Under the pieces are notes generated by a model, which made no database searches, was not told the origin of the DNA, and saw nothing but the letters and a program-made list of their open reading frames with translations. Position numbers and translations under genes: made by a program. Below are positions 32,144 to 41,023 of a stretch of 64,000 bases of DNA, piece by piece. The stretch is taken from positions 145,001 to 209,000 of the forward strand of contig NC_015275.1 in the NCBI RefSeq assembly GCF_000178835.2, given 5' to 3'. This DNA comes from Cellulosilyticum lentocellum DSM 5427. Its GTDB lineage: Bacteria > Bacillota > Clostridia > Lachnospirales > Cellulosilyticaceae. Position 1 is the first letter of the stretch. The number at the start of each line of letters is the position of its first letter.

Positions 32144-33311
32144 AAGAGCTTGGAATTATATCTTATATTTTTTTTTAGTAAGTAATCTGTTAGGAATAAC
32201 CAGTGGTTGTAGTTTTTTTGCATCAGAGGGAGTCGCAGAAGCTATGGTGCAAGGTGATGAAACTATTAATACCTTTTATGGTGAAGCGGAGATTAATCAA
32301 TATCAAGATGGGGAACTTTTGTCCAAGACAAATTACAAAGAGTGGAAAGGCGATAAAAATAAGTATCGTATAGAGTATAAATTTACAATAACAGATGCAT
32401 ATAAGGAAGCAGTTGATAACGGATTAATAAAGGGGGAAATTGAAGCTGATGAAGAAATCGATGTAACTAATGGGGATCAACTCATTGCATATGTGCCTGC
32501 TAAGGATATTTATTATATTAAACCTGTGTCATTAGCAGATGAGGTCAATCCTACGGTGTGCCAAGGTATTAATCAAGTACTTCGTTCTGGAAGTTTAAAG
32601 GAATATGCCCTGGAATTTATTAATGAAGTGAGTAGTAGTCATGATGTTACAATTAAAGATAATGTAAAAATAGGTGGTTATACAACACAATATGTATTAG
32701 CGGTACCTAAGCAGGGTAAACTAGGTGAGGCCACTGTGGAACTTTGGATTGATCAAGATAGCTGGATGGTTATTAAGAGTAAGAGTACCATAGGAAATTT
32801 AATAGTAGAGCAGGAATATAAGGATTTCACCTTAAATCCTAGAATAGATAAGGAAAAGTTTATCATGGATATTCCTAAAGATGCAAAGGTAGTTCATTTA
32901 GATGAAAATCTAGATATAGTTAATCAAGAAGTATCTCTGAAAGAAGCTGTTGATTGGCTTAAAGTTCCGATTTTTTATATACCTGATGAGAAGGTTGCAA
33001 AAATGAAGGAAGCACGCTATATAGAAACTAGCAATCAAATTTATGCAAGAGTGGAAATTACATATCTAACTCCAGAAGGGGAAGAGTTTATTGTACAGAA
33101 TATGCCAAGTAGCAAACTTCAAGAAAGCTTCGAACTTAATTGTGAAAAGATAAAAATAGGTGATGTAGAGGCAATTTTTGTAGAACAAGCACCGCTGAAG
33201 ATTATAGAGTTTGCTAAAGAAGGAACCCTTTGTGATCTTTATGTAAAGAATGGTGAAATTAGTAAGGAAGAACTCGTTAAGTTAGCGGAAGCTTTAGAAA
33301 TAAAGAAATAA
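32136..33311 (+). CDS. Lipoprotein with LolA-like fold, co-transcribed with the two-component system
   Basis: The product is 391 residues. It is predicted to be anchored in the outer leaflet of the membrane by lipidated Cys25 (GITSGC). Residues 45-245 alternate strands like the LolA/LppX-type lipoprotein fold (TFYGEAEINQYQDGE ... VELWIDQDSWMVIKSKS). A second domain (about 265-391) contains MKEARYIETSNQIYARVEI and resembles DUF4367-type domains. It overlaps the kinase gene by 8 bases. It may sense or modulate the kinase's signal, but that is inference. Confidence 0.82.
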   Translation: MSKRAWNYILYFFLVSNLLGITSGCSFFASEGVAEAMVQGDETINTFYGEAEINQYQDGELLSKTNYKEWKGDKNKYRIEYKFTITDAYKEAVDNGLIKGEIEADEEIDVTNGDQLIAYVPAKDIYYIKPVSLADEVNPTVCQGINQVLRSGSLKEYALEFINEVSSSHDVTIKDNVKIGGYTTQYVLAVPKQGKLGEATVELWIDQDSWMVIKSKSTIGNLIVEQEYKDFTLNPRIDKEKFIMDIPKDAKVVHLDENLDIVNQEVSLKEAVDWLKVPIFYIPDEKVAKMKEARYIETSNQIYARVEITYLTPEGEEFIVQNMPSSKLQESFELNCEKIKIGDVEAIFVEQAPLKIIEFAKEGTLCDLYVKNGEISKEELVKLAEALEIKK

Positions 33312-33325
33312 AGAAATAAGATTAT

Positions 33326-33366
33326 AGCAAGCTACATGGGCTTTATAGTGAGGTAACTTGCTTTTA
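33326..33366 (+). terminator. Probable terminator of the two-component operon
   Basis: AGCAAG and CTTGCT flank a loop with further TAC / GTA pairing, followed by TTTATT, 15 bases after the stop codon. Confidence 0.65.
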
Positions 33367-33394
33367 TTATGAGTACAAAGTCAAGCCTATGAGG

Positions 33395-34462
33395 TTAGGC
33401 TTTGATGCAGGACTCTGATTTTTGAGGATTGATATGATGAGTGGAGAGTTTTTTAACATTAAGTGCAAATGCAAGAAACAGCATAATCAGTGTGAGAAGT
33501 AACATGGCCCCTATAGGTAGGTAATTAGAAGTAGTAAGAGGAGGGGATGTTAATGCATCTGTGGCTTCGATAAGCCATCTGGTAAATGTGAATGTGCTAA
33601 TAAATTGAAAACCAGAAGGCATTTTAGTTAAGGGTAAAAAAGCACCACCAAGTAAAGAAAGCAATAATCCAATAGAAGAAGCTAAGGTACTAGCAGAAAG
33701 CTCATTGGAGGTTAAGCCTACTATTAAAAATGCAAGGGTAGAGCTACTGAAACTGATTAAGCTTCCTATCAGGATAAATGAAGGTAATGAAATATCTAAA
33801 GGTAACTTAAAAACAAAGATGAGACTAGCTATTACAGAAGTTTGTAGCAAGGTCATACCTAAGTTATACAAGAAGAAACCACTGACATAAGATAATGCAT
33901 GATGGGGAGATAAACCATAGCGTGTTAAAAGGCCATCAGCTTTTTCTCTGTGAATAGAAACAGCTAGTAATGTGGCAGTAATAATCATGACTAAAAAGAT
34001 AAAACTCATACTTCTACTAGCAGTAGAAAGAGAAGCCTCAGACTGATTTTCTAAGAGGTTACTAAGAATAGGAAGTTCACCTAGGTTAGTAGGATGATTG
34101 AGTAATGCATTTAATCGATCTCTAAGACCTGCATCTAAGCTAAATGCTTCAAAGGTGTTATCAGCTTTTAGTTTAATAATAGCAGCATACTTAGAAGTCA
34201 TTAGATCTGAATAAAGAGAATCAGCATCAACAGATGTTAGTGTAAGCCTTGGGATAGACAATGACTGTTCTTTTAGGTTTTTTATAATATCTGAATGATA
34301 GGATTCACTAATAAGGCCTAGGTGTATGGAAGGTTTCATGTGACTCGAAAACAAAATGACTAAGCAAGTAGTGATAATAGGTAATAAAAGTGTGAGTAAA
34401 AGCTGAACAGGATGCTTTTTATTTTTTGTCCATTCTTTTTTGAAAATAAGCCAAGTACACAT
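33395..34462 (-). CDS. ABC-2 type membrane permease
   Basis: The product is 355 residues. It has one N-terminal helix (about 18-36), an extracytoplasmic domain of about 140 residues, and five to six helices in the C-terminal half (SMSFIFLVMIITATLLAVS, then others). This is the layout of ABC-2 exporters of the NatB/YhaP type. I start at the ATG that overlaps the preceding gene's stop (TAATG), 10 bases after GGAGG. It forms an operon with a second permease and an ATPase (34462-35967). Confidence 0.88.
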   Translation of the reverse strand: MCTWLIFKKEWTKNKKHPVQLLLTLLLPIITTCLVILFSSHMKPSIHLGLISESYHSDIIKNLKEQSLSIPRLTLTSVDADSLYSDLMTSKYAAIIKLKADNTFEAFSLDAGLRDRLNALLNHPTNLGELPILSNLLENQSEASLSTASRSMSFIFLVMIITATLLAVSIHREKADGLLTRYGLSPHHALSYVSGFFLYNLGMTLLQTSVIASLIFVFKLPLDISLPSFILIGSLISFSSSTLAFLIVGLTSNELSASTLASSIGLLLSLLGGAFLPLTKMPSGFQFISTFTFTRWLIEATDALTSPPLTTSNYLPIGAMLLLTLIMLFLAFALNVKKLSTHHINPQKSESCIKA

Positions 34463-35211
34463 TAGATAAAGGCCTCCTTTTGCATTTTTATGGTAGAACC
34501 TACAGTGAAGATAATACCTAGGAATAGAGTAATGCATAGAGCAAATATATAAAATAAGTTATTGTGATCATAAAGTAGCTTAAATAGTCCTTGGTTAACA
34601 TAGGTAAGAAGAGAAAAATAACTAGCAATTAAAAACCCTTTACCTAAGCTACCAATTGGGAAAAAACTACCTCCTAAAAAGCCCATAATGAGCAGAGGGG
34701 TACTTACTAGGTTTTTAACGGTCATAAAATTTTTAGTACATAATCCAATAAAAGTACCAAGGCTACAAGACATATAGCCAAAGGCACCAAGGAGTGCTAA
34801 AACCTGTAAGAACTGCCCCTGAAAGTTAACCTTAAACAGTAATTTGCAAGCTAGCATGACTATTAGGTTGAAAGCAAAGGTAACCAAGGTAGAAGGTAAA
34901 ATCTTATAAAGTACAAGGGTGGATCTATGAATAGGTGACACAATAAAACGTGAGCCAGCATTAAAAAGTTGTTCCTCTCTAGCAACATAAATCAGTGTAA
35001 TAGAGGAGAAAAAAGTATAAAGAGGTAAGGAGACTACAGTGTAATAGCTATAGGAAGAAATCCCTTCTATTCCTGTATAGTAACCACTGGCTAAGTAGCC
35101 TAGAAGCAAAATCATAATAAGGGGCATTATAATACCATAGCTTATTAAAAATGAGTCCCTTATCCTTCTTCTAAGGCCAAAAGAAAAAAGTACTTTTAAT
35201 TCGTTCATCAT
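34462..35211 (-). CDS. ABC-2 type membrane permease
   Basis: The product is 249 residues with six predicted transmembrane helices (SYGIIMPLIMILLLGYLASG, then VVSLPLYTFFSSITLIYVA and others), the standard short ABC-2 permease form. It lies between the ATPase and the second permease, overlapping the latter by one base. The two permeases probably form a heterodimer driven by the ATPase. Confidence 0.9.
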   Translation of the reverse strand: MMNELKVLFSFGLRRRIRDSFLISYGIIMPLIMILLLGYLASGYYTGIEGISSYSYYTVVSLPLYTFFSSITLIYVAREEQLFNAGSRFIVSPIHRSTLVLYKILPSTLVTFAFNLIVMLACKLLFKVNFQGQFLQVLALLGAFGYMSCSLGTFIGLCTKNFMTVKNLVSTPLLIMGFLGGSFFPIGSLGKGFLIASYFSLLTYVNQGLFKLLYDHNNLFYIFALCITLFLGIIFTVGSTIKMQKEAFI

Positions 35212-35220
35212 TATCTCCTC

Positions 35221-35967
35221 CTAATCCCTTAAAGCCGTGCCGGTTAAGTGTAAAAAGATGGCTTCTAGGTTATCTGCGCCATAAGGTAAATATTTGGCTT
35301 TAATATCCTCCAAAGGTCCTTCATCTAAAATTTCACCATGATCTAGAATAATAACTCTAGAGCAGATAGCTTCTACTTCTTCCATGTAATGAGAAGTATA
35401 AATAATAGTTGTGCCTTCTTCACAGAGCTTCTTAACTACTTCTAAAATTTTATTTCTAGATTGAGGGTCAATACCTACTGTAGGTTCATCCATAATGAGA
35501 AGCTTAGGTTTGTGTACAATAGAACAAGCAATATTAAGACGTCTTTTCATACCACCAGAAAAGGTATTGGGATATTCGTTTTTATGTTCTAGGAGGCCTA
35601 CATAATCAAGAGCAGTCTTAGTAGCTTCTTTTAAAGCAGTCCCTTTAATGCCATAAAGCGAGCAAAAGAATTTCACATTTTCATAAGCTGTTAAATCTGA
35701 AAAAACAGCAATATCTTGAGGAACAAGACCTAAGGCTCTTTTGTAATCATAGTTATAATCGGCTACCGGTTGTTCTTCAAAGATAATACGACCTGCAGTA
35801 GGGTCTAAAAGTGTAGTGATCATATGAAGGGTAGTACTTTTACCAGCACCATTAGGACCTAAAAAGCCTAAGATTTCTCCTGATTTTATAGAGAAAGAAA
35901 TATCTTTAACGACGGCTTTGTCACCAAAGCATTTAGAAAGTTGATGGACTTCTAATAAATTTTTCAT
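35221..35967 (-). CDS. ABC transporter ATPase (ABC-2 exporter)
   Basis: The product is 248 residues. Walker [10 protein letters not shown] (about 39-47), signature [10 protein letters not shown], Walker [14 protein letters not shown]-loop TSHYMEE. It energises the two permeases encoded next to it. AGGAG precedes the ATG. A palindromic operator at 35993-36012 lies 26 bases upstream, matching the sites at the PadR gene, so the operon is probably PadR-controlled. Confidence 0.95.
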   Translation of the reverse strand: MKNLLEVHQLSKCFGDKAVVKDISFSIKSGEILGFLGPNGAGKSTTLHMITTLLDPTAGRIIFEEQPVADYNYDYKRALGLVPQDIAVFSDLTAYENVKFFCSLYGIKGTALKEATKTALDYVGLLEHKNEYPNTFSGGMKRRLNIACSIVHKPKLLIMDEPTVGIDPQSRNKILEVVKKLCEEGTTIIYTSHYMEEVEAICSRVIILDHGEILDEGPLEDIKAKYLPYGADNLEAIFLHLTGTALRD

Positions 35968-35992
35968 AATACAACTCCTTTACTCAATATTT

Positions 35993-36012
35993 TATATACA
36001 ACGTTGGATATA
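35993..36012. promoter_or_regulatory. PadR-type operator upstream of the ABC-2 export operon
   Basis: TATATACAACGTTGGATATA is a 20-bp palindrome with one mismatched pair. Its core CAACGTTG is the same as in the 37164 site. It lies in the promoter region of the minus-strand ABC operon. Confidence 0.75.
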
Positions 36013-36039
36013 TAGCTTAAAAAATAATAAATTGAAATT

Positions 36040-36297
36040 TGTCTCGGTGTTTATGAGAATTACATCTGAGAGAAAATAAGTGGATAGGAATGTCCTCCGT
36101 TGTTCCGGTTCACATTTTTAGAGCACTAAGCTCACTTATTTAGATGAAAGGCAGAACTCGCTTCGCTCAGACAGCTGCCTAAAACCCATCTAAAACGTTC
36201 ACTAAGTGCTTCTAAAAAATACTCCCAAGTCACTGCTCCAGACACCCCTATCCACTTATTTTCACAAACATTATTGACCTCATAAACATCCAAGACA
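36040..36297. repeat. 258-bp nested imperfect palindrome (MITE-like)
   Basis: The outer arms TGTCTCGGTGTTTATGAG (36040-36057) and CTCATAAACATCCAAGACA (36279-36297) are complementary. So are GAAAATAAGTGGATAGG (36072-36088) and CCTATCCACTTATTTTC (36246-36262), then TTTTTAGAGCACTAAG with CTTAGTGC and TCTAAAAA further in (36114-36219), and TTAGATG with CATCTAA around a central AGGCAG / CTGCCT hairpin. It is richer in GC than its surroundings. It has no coding potential I trust. Confidence 0.8.
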
Positions 36298-36409
36298 GTG
36301 ACGCAGCGTGGAAAGAAGGTGTAACGACAGTTAAAAAACATTCAGAACCGGGGGCAGGTGCCCAGAGCAATAATGTATCAAGCTTCCCATAAGTCTTATA
36401 GTTAATTGC
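36298..36409. other. Intergenic tail after the PadR gene
   Basis: About 110 bases between the palindrome and the PadR stop codon, with a GC-rich patch (GGGGGCAGGTGCCC near 36351) that could form a small hairpin. No gene is supported. Confidence 0.4.
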
Positions 36410-37120
36410 CTATTGAGGATTAGAAAGTAGTGTAATAAGCTCATCAAGGGCCATTTTAGAATCTTGAGATTGATCAAGAATTTTCTTCTTTAGTTCAGAG
36501 ATGCGATTATTTTGGTTTGAAAGAGAATGGCTTTCCTCAAGTGCATCAAAGTTAAAGCCAGCAATAAATTGCTCCTGTTTTTTACCTAGTTCGATAATAC
36601 TATCATACTCTTCTATTAAGGTTTCATGCCATTTAATAGCATATTCAAGGTTAACAAGAGGCAGTTCGAAGGTAAGCTTATCTAGCTTGAGGCTATCTTT
36701 CGTTACTTTCATACTTTGCCAATAGCGCCAGTAGTCTTCTCTTGCTTTAAGGTTTTGAATATGCTGATTGATAATTTCAATGGCAGTTTCTTTGTCTAAG
36801 CGATTAAGCATAGAAGGAAGTACAAACTTCTCAGAAGCAGAAGGCATGAGCTCTTCATTTAATTTTTCTTCTAACATGGTATGAAGGGTTTTCTTTCCTA
36901 GGCCAGTAATTTGATAAATGCGTCTTACTCTAGAACCATGTGTTTCCTCTTTAACTAAAGTAATCTCTTCGTGCTTTTCTAGTTTAGATAGCGCGTAGTA
37001 AATAGAGCCTGATTTGATTTGGGTCCATTGCTCTAGGCCTGTTTCTTGAATGAACTTTTGAATTTCATAGCCATGAGTTGCTTTGATATTGAGATAATAT
37101 AAAATAAGTGTGCGTACCAT
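36410..37120 (-). CDS. PadR-family transcriptional repressor (long, Vir-like C-terminal domain)
   Basis: The product is 236 residues. The N-terminal winged helix is typical of PadR (VRTLILYYLNIKATHGYEI ... IKSGSIYYALSKLEKHEEI). A helical C-terminal part (about 95-230) should mediate dimerisation, as in the PadR group with a Vir-type domain. I start at the ATG 6 bases after GGAG; an in-frame TTG upstream would place that site inside the gene. Operator-like palindromes lie just upstream (37132 and 37164) and at the ABC-2 operon, suggesting control of itself and both neighbours. Confidence 0.9.
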   Translation of the reverse strand: MVRTLILYYLNIKATHGYEIQKFIQETGLEQWTQIKSGSIYYALSKLEKHEEITLVKEETHGSRVRRIYQITGLGKKTLHTMLEEKLNEELMPSASEKFVLPSMLNRLDKETAIEIINQHIQNLKAREDYWRYWQSMKVTKDSLKLDKLTFELPLVNLEYAIKWHETLIEEYDSIIELGKKQEQFIAGFNFDALEESHSLSNQNNRISELKKKILDQSQDSKMALDELITLLSNPQ

Positions 37121-37131
37121 ATAAAGCTCCT

Positions 37132-37147
37132 TATCCAATGTTGGTTA
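37132..37147. promoter_or_regulatory. Half-conserved PadR operator at the padR gene
   Basis: TATCCAATGTTGGTTA matches the perfect site TATCCAACGTTGGATA at 13 of 16 positions. It overlaps the region just upstream of the PadR ribosome-binding site. Confidence 0.6.
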
Positions 37148-37163
37148 ATATAATGCTATATTA

Positions 37164-37179
37164 TATCCAACGTTGGATA
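37164..37179. promoter_or_regulatory. PadR operator between padR and the divergent exporter
   Basis: TATCCAACGTTGGATA is a perfect 16-bp palindrome in the divergent promoter region, next to AT-rich -10-like sequences on both strands. Confidence 0.8.
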
Positions 37180-37298
37180 ATGTCAACACAATATAGAAAA
37201 TTACATTAAAACAATAAGCGTTTTATACATTAACAAAGTAGGAGAAGTAAAGTAGAATAGGGGTAACTTAAAAAGTGAAAGACATAAGGAGGATAGAT

Positions 37299-39089
37299 AT
37301 GGAGCCGATAGAGAAGAATTTAGAAACTATGGCAGCATTAGAAAAAGAGAATAAGTTTTATAATAATCGCCCGATAAAAACACTTTTAACTTTATACAAA
37401 GGAAATTACTTAAAGCTACTGCGTGCTTTTGTGTGTTTCTTTGTTAAACACTCACCAGTATGGTTTACACCGATTGTGGCAACTAATATTATTAACATTA
37501 TTAGCTCAGGAGAAGGGGATCAGCTTCATAAGATTGTTATTAACGTAAGTATTTTACTAGTCTTAGTACTCATTAATATACCATCTAATTATTTATATAT
37601 ACGCTACATCAGTTTAGCTACTAGACAAGTGGAATCAGATATTCGTATTAACCTCGTAAAAAAACTCCAAGTATTATCTATTCCTTATCATAAACATTTG
37701 CAAGCAGGAAGACTGCAAGCCAAAGTGTTAAGAGATGTAGAAGCCATTACCACTTTATCTACACAATTTTGTAATAGTATTGTTCCTATTATTTTAAATC
37801 TAACAGTAGCTTTTACGATTACGATTAGTAAAAATGGTTCTGTAGCCCTATTTTTTGCATTATCTATGCCTGCTTGTTTCTTTATAGTGAAGCTTTTTAG
37901 AAAACGTATCCGAAGAACGAGTAGAGATTTCCGTAAGAATATAGAAGAAATGTCTGCTACTGTATCTCAGATGGTAGAGATGGTACCGATTACAAGAGCT
38001 CATGCTTTAGAACAGGTAGAAATTGATAAGGTTGATAGTACAGTACATAAGGTAAAAGATACAGGCTATAAAGTAGATGTACTCAATTCCTTTTTAGGTT
38101 CTTGTAGCTGGGTGTCTATTCAAGTTTTGCAGGTGGCATGTTTACTTTTTACAGGTTATTTAGCTTATAAAAAAGAAATACAGGTAGGGGATATTGTCCT
38201 TTATCAAACCTATTTTGCTACAGTCCTTAACCAAGTGTCTGCTGTGATTAATATCTACCCTGATATTGTAAAAGGCTTTGAATCTATTAACTCAGTAGGG
38301 GAGATTTTCCTAGCAGAGGATGTAGAAAGACATATGGGGAAGAAGAAGCTCAAACAAGTAGAAGGGCATTTTGAATTTAATGATGTGAGCTTTAAATATG
38401 AAGATGGCCTAGACTTAGTTTTAGATGAGTTCAATTTAGATGTAAAACCAGGAGAATGTATTGCTTTTGTAGGAGAATCAGGGGGAGGAAAAACGACTTT
38501 ATTAAATCTTCTTATCGGCTTTATGAAACCTACTAAAGGAACACTACTCTTAGATGGACAGGATATGACGACCTTAGACCTACATGATTATAGGCGTAAG
38601 ATAGCTATGGTTCCTCAAAATACTATTTTATTTTCAGGAACCATTAGAGATAACATTACCTATGGAATTCCTACTGTAAGTGAGGAAAAGCTCAATGAGG
38701 TGATAGAAGCAGCAGCTTTAAAAGAAGTGATAGAAAAACTTCCATACGGTTTAGAAACCTTAGTAGGGGAGCATGGTGATATGCTATCGGGTGGACAAAA
38801 GCAACGTATAGCTATTGCAAGAGCTTTGGTAAGGGATCCAAGTGTGATTATTTTGGATGAGGCAACTTCAGCCCTTGATAATCAGTCTGAGATGCATATT
38901 CAACAAGCTATGAAAAATTTGATTAAAGGTAGAACAACCTTTGTAGTAGCCCATAGACTTTCCACTATTATTGATTCAGACCGCATCGTTGTCGTAAGCG
39001 GTGGTAAAAATATTGAAAACGGAAGCTATGAAGAACTCATGGCAAAGCAAGGAGCTTTCTACGAACTTGCTAAAGGACGTATTGGCTAG
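37299..39089 (+). CDS. ABC exporter, fused membrane and ATPase domains
   Basis: The product is 596 residues. The transmembrane domain spans about 30-320 (six helices). The ATPase domain at 345-596 has Walker A GESGGGKTT, Q-loop VPQNTILFSG, signature LSGGQKQRIAI, Walker B VIILDEATSALD and H-loop VAHRLS. It is the type I exporter form and would act as a homodimer or with an unlinked partner. I start at the ATG 6 bases after GGAGG. It is divergent from padR across the shared operator, a common arrangement for drug or peptide exporters. The substrate is unknown. Confidence 0.93.
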   Translation: MEPIEKNLETMAALEKENKFYNNRPIKTLLTLYKGNYLKLLRAFVCFFVKHSPVWFTPIVATNIINIISSGEGDQLHKIVINVSILLVLVLINIPSNYLYIRYISLATRQVESDIRINLVKKLQVLSIPYHKHLQAGRLQAKVLRDVEAITTLSTQFCNSIVPIILNLTVAFTITISKNGSVALFFALSMPACFFIVKLFRKRIRRTSRDFRKNIEEMSATVSQMVEMVPITRAHALEQVEIDKVDSTVHKVKDTGYKVDVLNSFLGSCSWVSIQVLQVACLLFTGYLAYKKEIQVGDIVLYQTYFATVLNQVSAVINIYPDIVKGFESINSVGEIFLAEDVERHMGKKKLKQVEGHFEFNDVSFKYEDGLDLVLDEFNLDVKPGECIAFVGESGGGKTTLLNLLIGFMKPTKGTLLLDGQDMTTLDLHDYRRKIAMVPQNTILFSGTIRDNITYGIPTVSEEKLNEVIEAAALKEVIEKLPYGLETLVGEHGDMLSGGQKQRIAIARALVRDPSVIILDEATSALDNQSEMHIQQAMKNLIKGRTTFVVAHRLSTIIDSDRIVVVSGGKNIENGSYEELMAKQGAFYELAKGRIG

Positions 39090-39112
39090 TTTTTAACCTA
39101 TATATATCCTAT

Positions 39113-39155
39113 AAAAACACAGGTGGCATTTCAGTAAAATGCCACCTGTGTTTTT
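39113..39155. terminator. Bidirectional terminator
   Basis: AAAAACACAGGTGGCATTT and its complement form a 19-bp stem with a short loop and T tracts on both strands. It lies between two convergent genes. Confidence 0.93.
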
Positions 39156-39163
39156 ATAAATAA

Positions 39164-39607
39164 CTAGTCATTATTTTTTAAATCTAGAATTTGCTCTTTT
39201 CCATCCATAGTAATAGTAACCTGAATAGATTCTTGTTTGATTTCTACCACACCGCCTGTACTACCTGATCTTATTGTGAAGATAGTATCAGTTGGGGGCG
39301 CCTCATCATAATTTTCACTAAGTGAGCCACCACCGTGGCTATATTCATAGGAAATACTTAGATTTTTTACTTCTGATAAATCAGAGAGATTCTTTTTATA
39401 TGTTGCTGTTAATAGCCTATCTTTTTCGCTAGTAGTATCTAATTTTCCGTTGCCCTCGGTAAAAGTTATGATATTATCTACTCTATATTCTACGTGCCAG
39501 GATTCATTTTCGCCTGAATAAGTATAATGATGTTCGATGATTTCTTTGTTAGAACAGCCTAAAGTAACTAGTAGTAGCGTAAGGAGGAGGTTAATGGATT
39601 TTTTCAT
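39164..39607 (-). CDS. Small lipoprotein, unknown function
   Basis: The product is 147 residues with a lipoprotein signal (lipobox LVTLGC, Cys18). The rest is hydrophilic and strand-rich (ESWHVEYRVDNIITFTEG, VEIKQESIQVTITMDGK). AAGGAG is present upstream. I do not recognise the family. Confidence 0.75.
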   Translation of the reverse strand: MKKSINLLLTLLLVTLGCSNKEIIEHHYTYSGENESWHVEYRVDNIITFTEGNGKLDTTSEKDRLLTATYKKNLSDLSEVKNLSISYEYSHGGGSLSENYDEAPPTDTIFTIRSGSTGGVVEIKQESIQVTITMDGKEQILDLKNND

Positions 39608-39687
39608 TTCATTTCTCCTTTTATTATTTTATGAATTCATGTATCACTAGTAGTTTATGTAATGCTTAACTTAAAGTGAAGTAGCAT

Positions 39688-41022
39688 CTATTTTTTTATT
39701 AAAGTGACAAGAGTATTTTCTAGCTCTTCTAGGTCCCCCTTTTCTAGAGATTTTTCTCCATAGCGAATACGTTCATAGGTAACTGAATCTATAGATGGTA
39801 AATGAGACTGATCCTTTGCTAAGCTTGTTAATTCCTTTGGCGTATGAGATGCTTTAAAGGTCAGTCCTTGTAGTTTGAAGCCTTCTAGAAGTAGTTTAAA
39901 GCCAAAACGATATTTAGCTTCATTGTTAGGTCGCTTAAGGAATTCCTTAAGCTGCTTTTTCCATCTGTTTTTATTAAGAGATGGAGCTTTACTTTGAAGA
40001 CTTGTGGTAAAGGAAACCTCCTCTATCGTTTCATCATAGAATAAATTAGGCGGTTTTGTGACTTCTTTTAATCCAAATAAAATTCCATATAGTTTTATGA
40101 AAAGTCTCTTGATAAGTTTAATAATATCTAGTAAGCATGCTATGATATATTTTCTAAGAAGGATAATCAGGCTAATGATAATACACCAAAATATAACTTC
40201 CCAGAGATGACTAGTAGTAGATTCACCTACTAGTTGCGTAATAACGTCCGTATTTTCTCTTGTCTGTGTTGCCAAATCATCGCCTCTAGGCATGAGACTG
40301 CTGATGAAGTTTAGTATATAGCCAATCAGCAATATAAACACTTTGATGATGGTAAGTAAAATGTTACCTATAAGCCTCCTTAAAGGATAGACAATAAAAA
40401 TAAAGCTCATGACTAAACATAGCCACTTAGTATTATTCCGTCTAATATTTGTTATCATAGGTGTATTTTTCCGTGATCTTTCCAGCATCTCATCTAAGTT
40501 AGCTTGGTTATGTAAGAAAATATAAAGAGCAATGACGGCAACAAATAGAAGGGATATAAAGCTATAGTTCTGTGCAATCATAGCGCCCAAATCAATAAAT
40601 GCAGCAACAATGCAAATCTCCCAAGAAATAATCTCTGTATAGTGAAGTCCATAGCTTTTATAAAACTTGCCATAAAATATAAGAAAAAGAATATACCAAC
40701 AAACAATGAGGCCAATGTAGTCCTTATATATAAGGAGAGCGTAAGTAAAAGGGAGGCCAAAGCTTAGGAGGTAAGTAACTATAAGTAGGAGATACTTTCC
40801 AATAATAGAAAGGCTATTTTTACGGAGAATATAGTATTTAAACTTAGCCTGAAAGTAACCTAAGTAAGCACCTATCAATAAAGTTACAGCGTTTATACTA
40901 AAAGATGTAAGGGTACAATTAATCTCACCAATATAAGCTACTAGAAATAAAATGGGGATGACTGTTAAAAAGAAAGTCCATAAAGCTAAATGAGGTAATA
41001 GTTTAGAACTAGAAGTATTCAT
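39688..41022 (-). CDS. Multi-pass membrane protein with DUF4129-like C-terminal domain
   Basis: The product is 444 residues. About eight helices fall in the first 190 residues and two more at 200-245 and 275-300. The C-terminal cytoplasmic part (about 345-444: RFGFKLLLEGFKLQGLTFK ... TPKELTSLA ... VTYERIRYGEKSL) matches the DUF4129 pattern found at the end of transglutaminase-like proteins. It follows DUF58 and MoxR in the same operon (43119 to 39688). The transglutaminase core itself is absent here. The cluster's role is not established. Confidence 0.8.
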   Translation of the reverse strand: MNTSSSKLLPHLALWTFFLTVIPILFLVAYIGEINCTLTSFSINAVTLLIGAYLGYFQAKFKYYILRKNSLSIIGKYLLLIVTYLLSFGLPFTYALLIYKDYIGLIVCWYILFLIFYGKFYKSYGLHYTEIISWEICIVAAFIDLGAMIAQNYSFISLLFVAVIALYIFLHNQANLDEMLERSRKNTPMITNIRRNNTKWLCLVMSFIFIVYPLRRLIGNILLTIIKVFILLIGYILNFISSLMPRGDDLATQTRENTDVITQLVGESTTSHLWEVIFWCIIISLIILLRKYIIACLLDIIKLIKRLFIKLYGILFGLKEVTKPPNLFYDETIEEVSFTTSLQSKAPSLNKNRWKKQLKEFLKRPNNEAKYRFGFKLLLEGFKLQGLTFKASHTPKELTSLAKDQSHLPSIDSVTYERIRYGEKSLEKGDLEELENTLVTLIKK

Positions 41023-41023
41023 C

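Noticed and set aside
36132-36341. A 69-residue minus-strand frame
   Set aside because: It runs through the nested palindrome and has no credible ribosome-binding site or protein-like composition.
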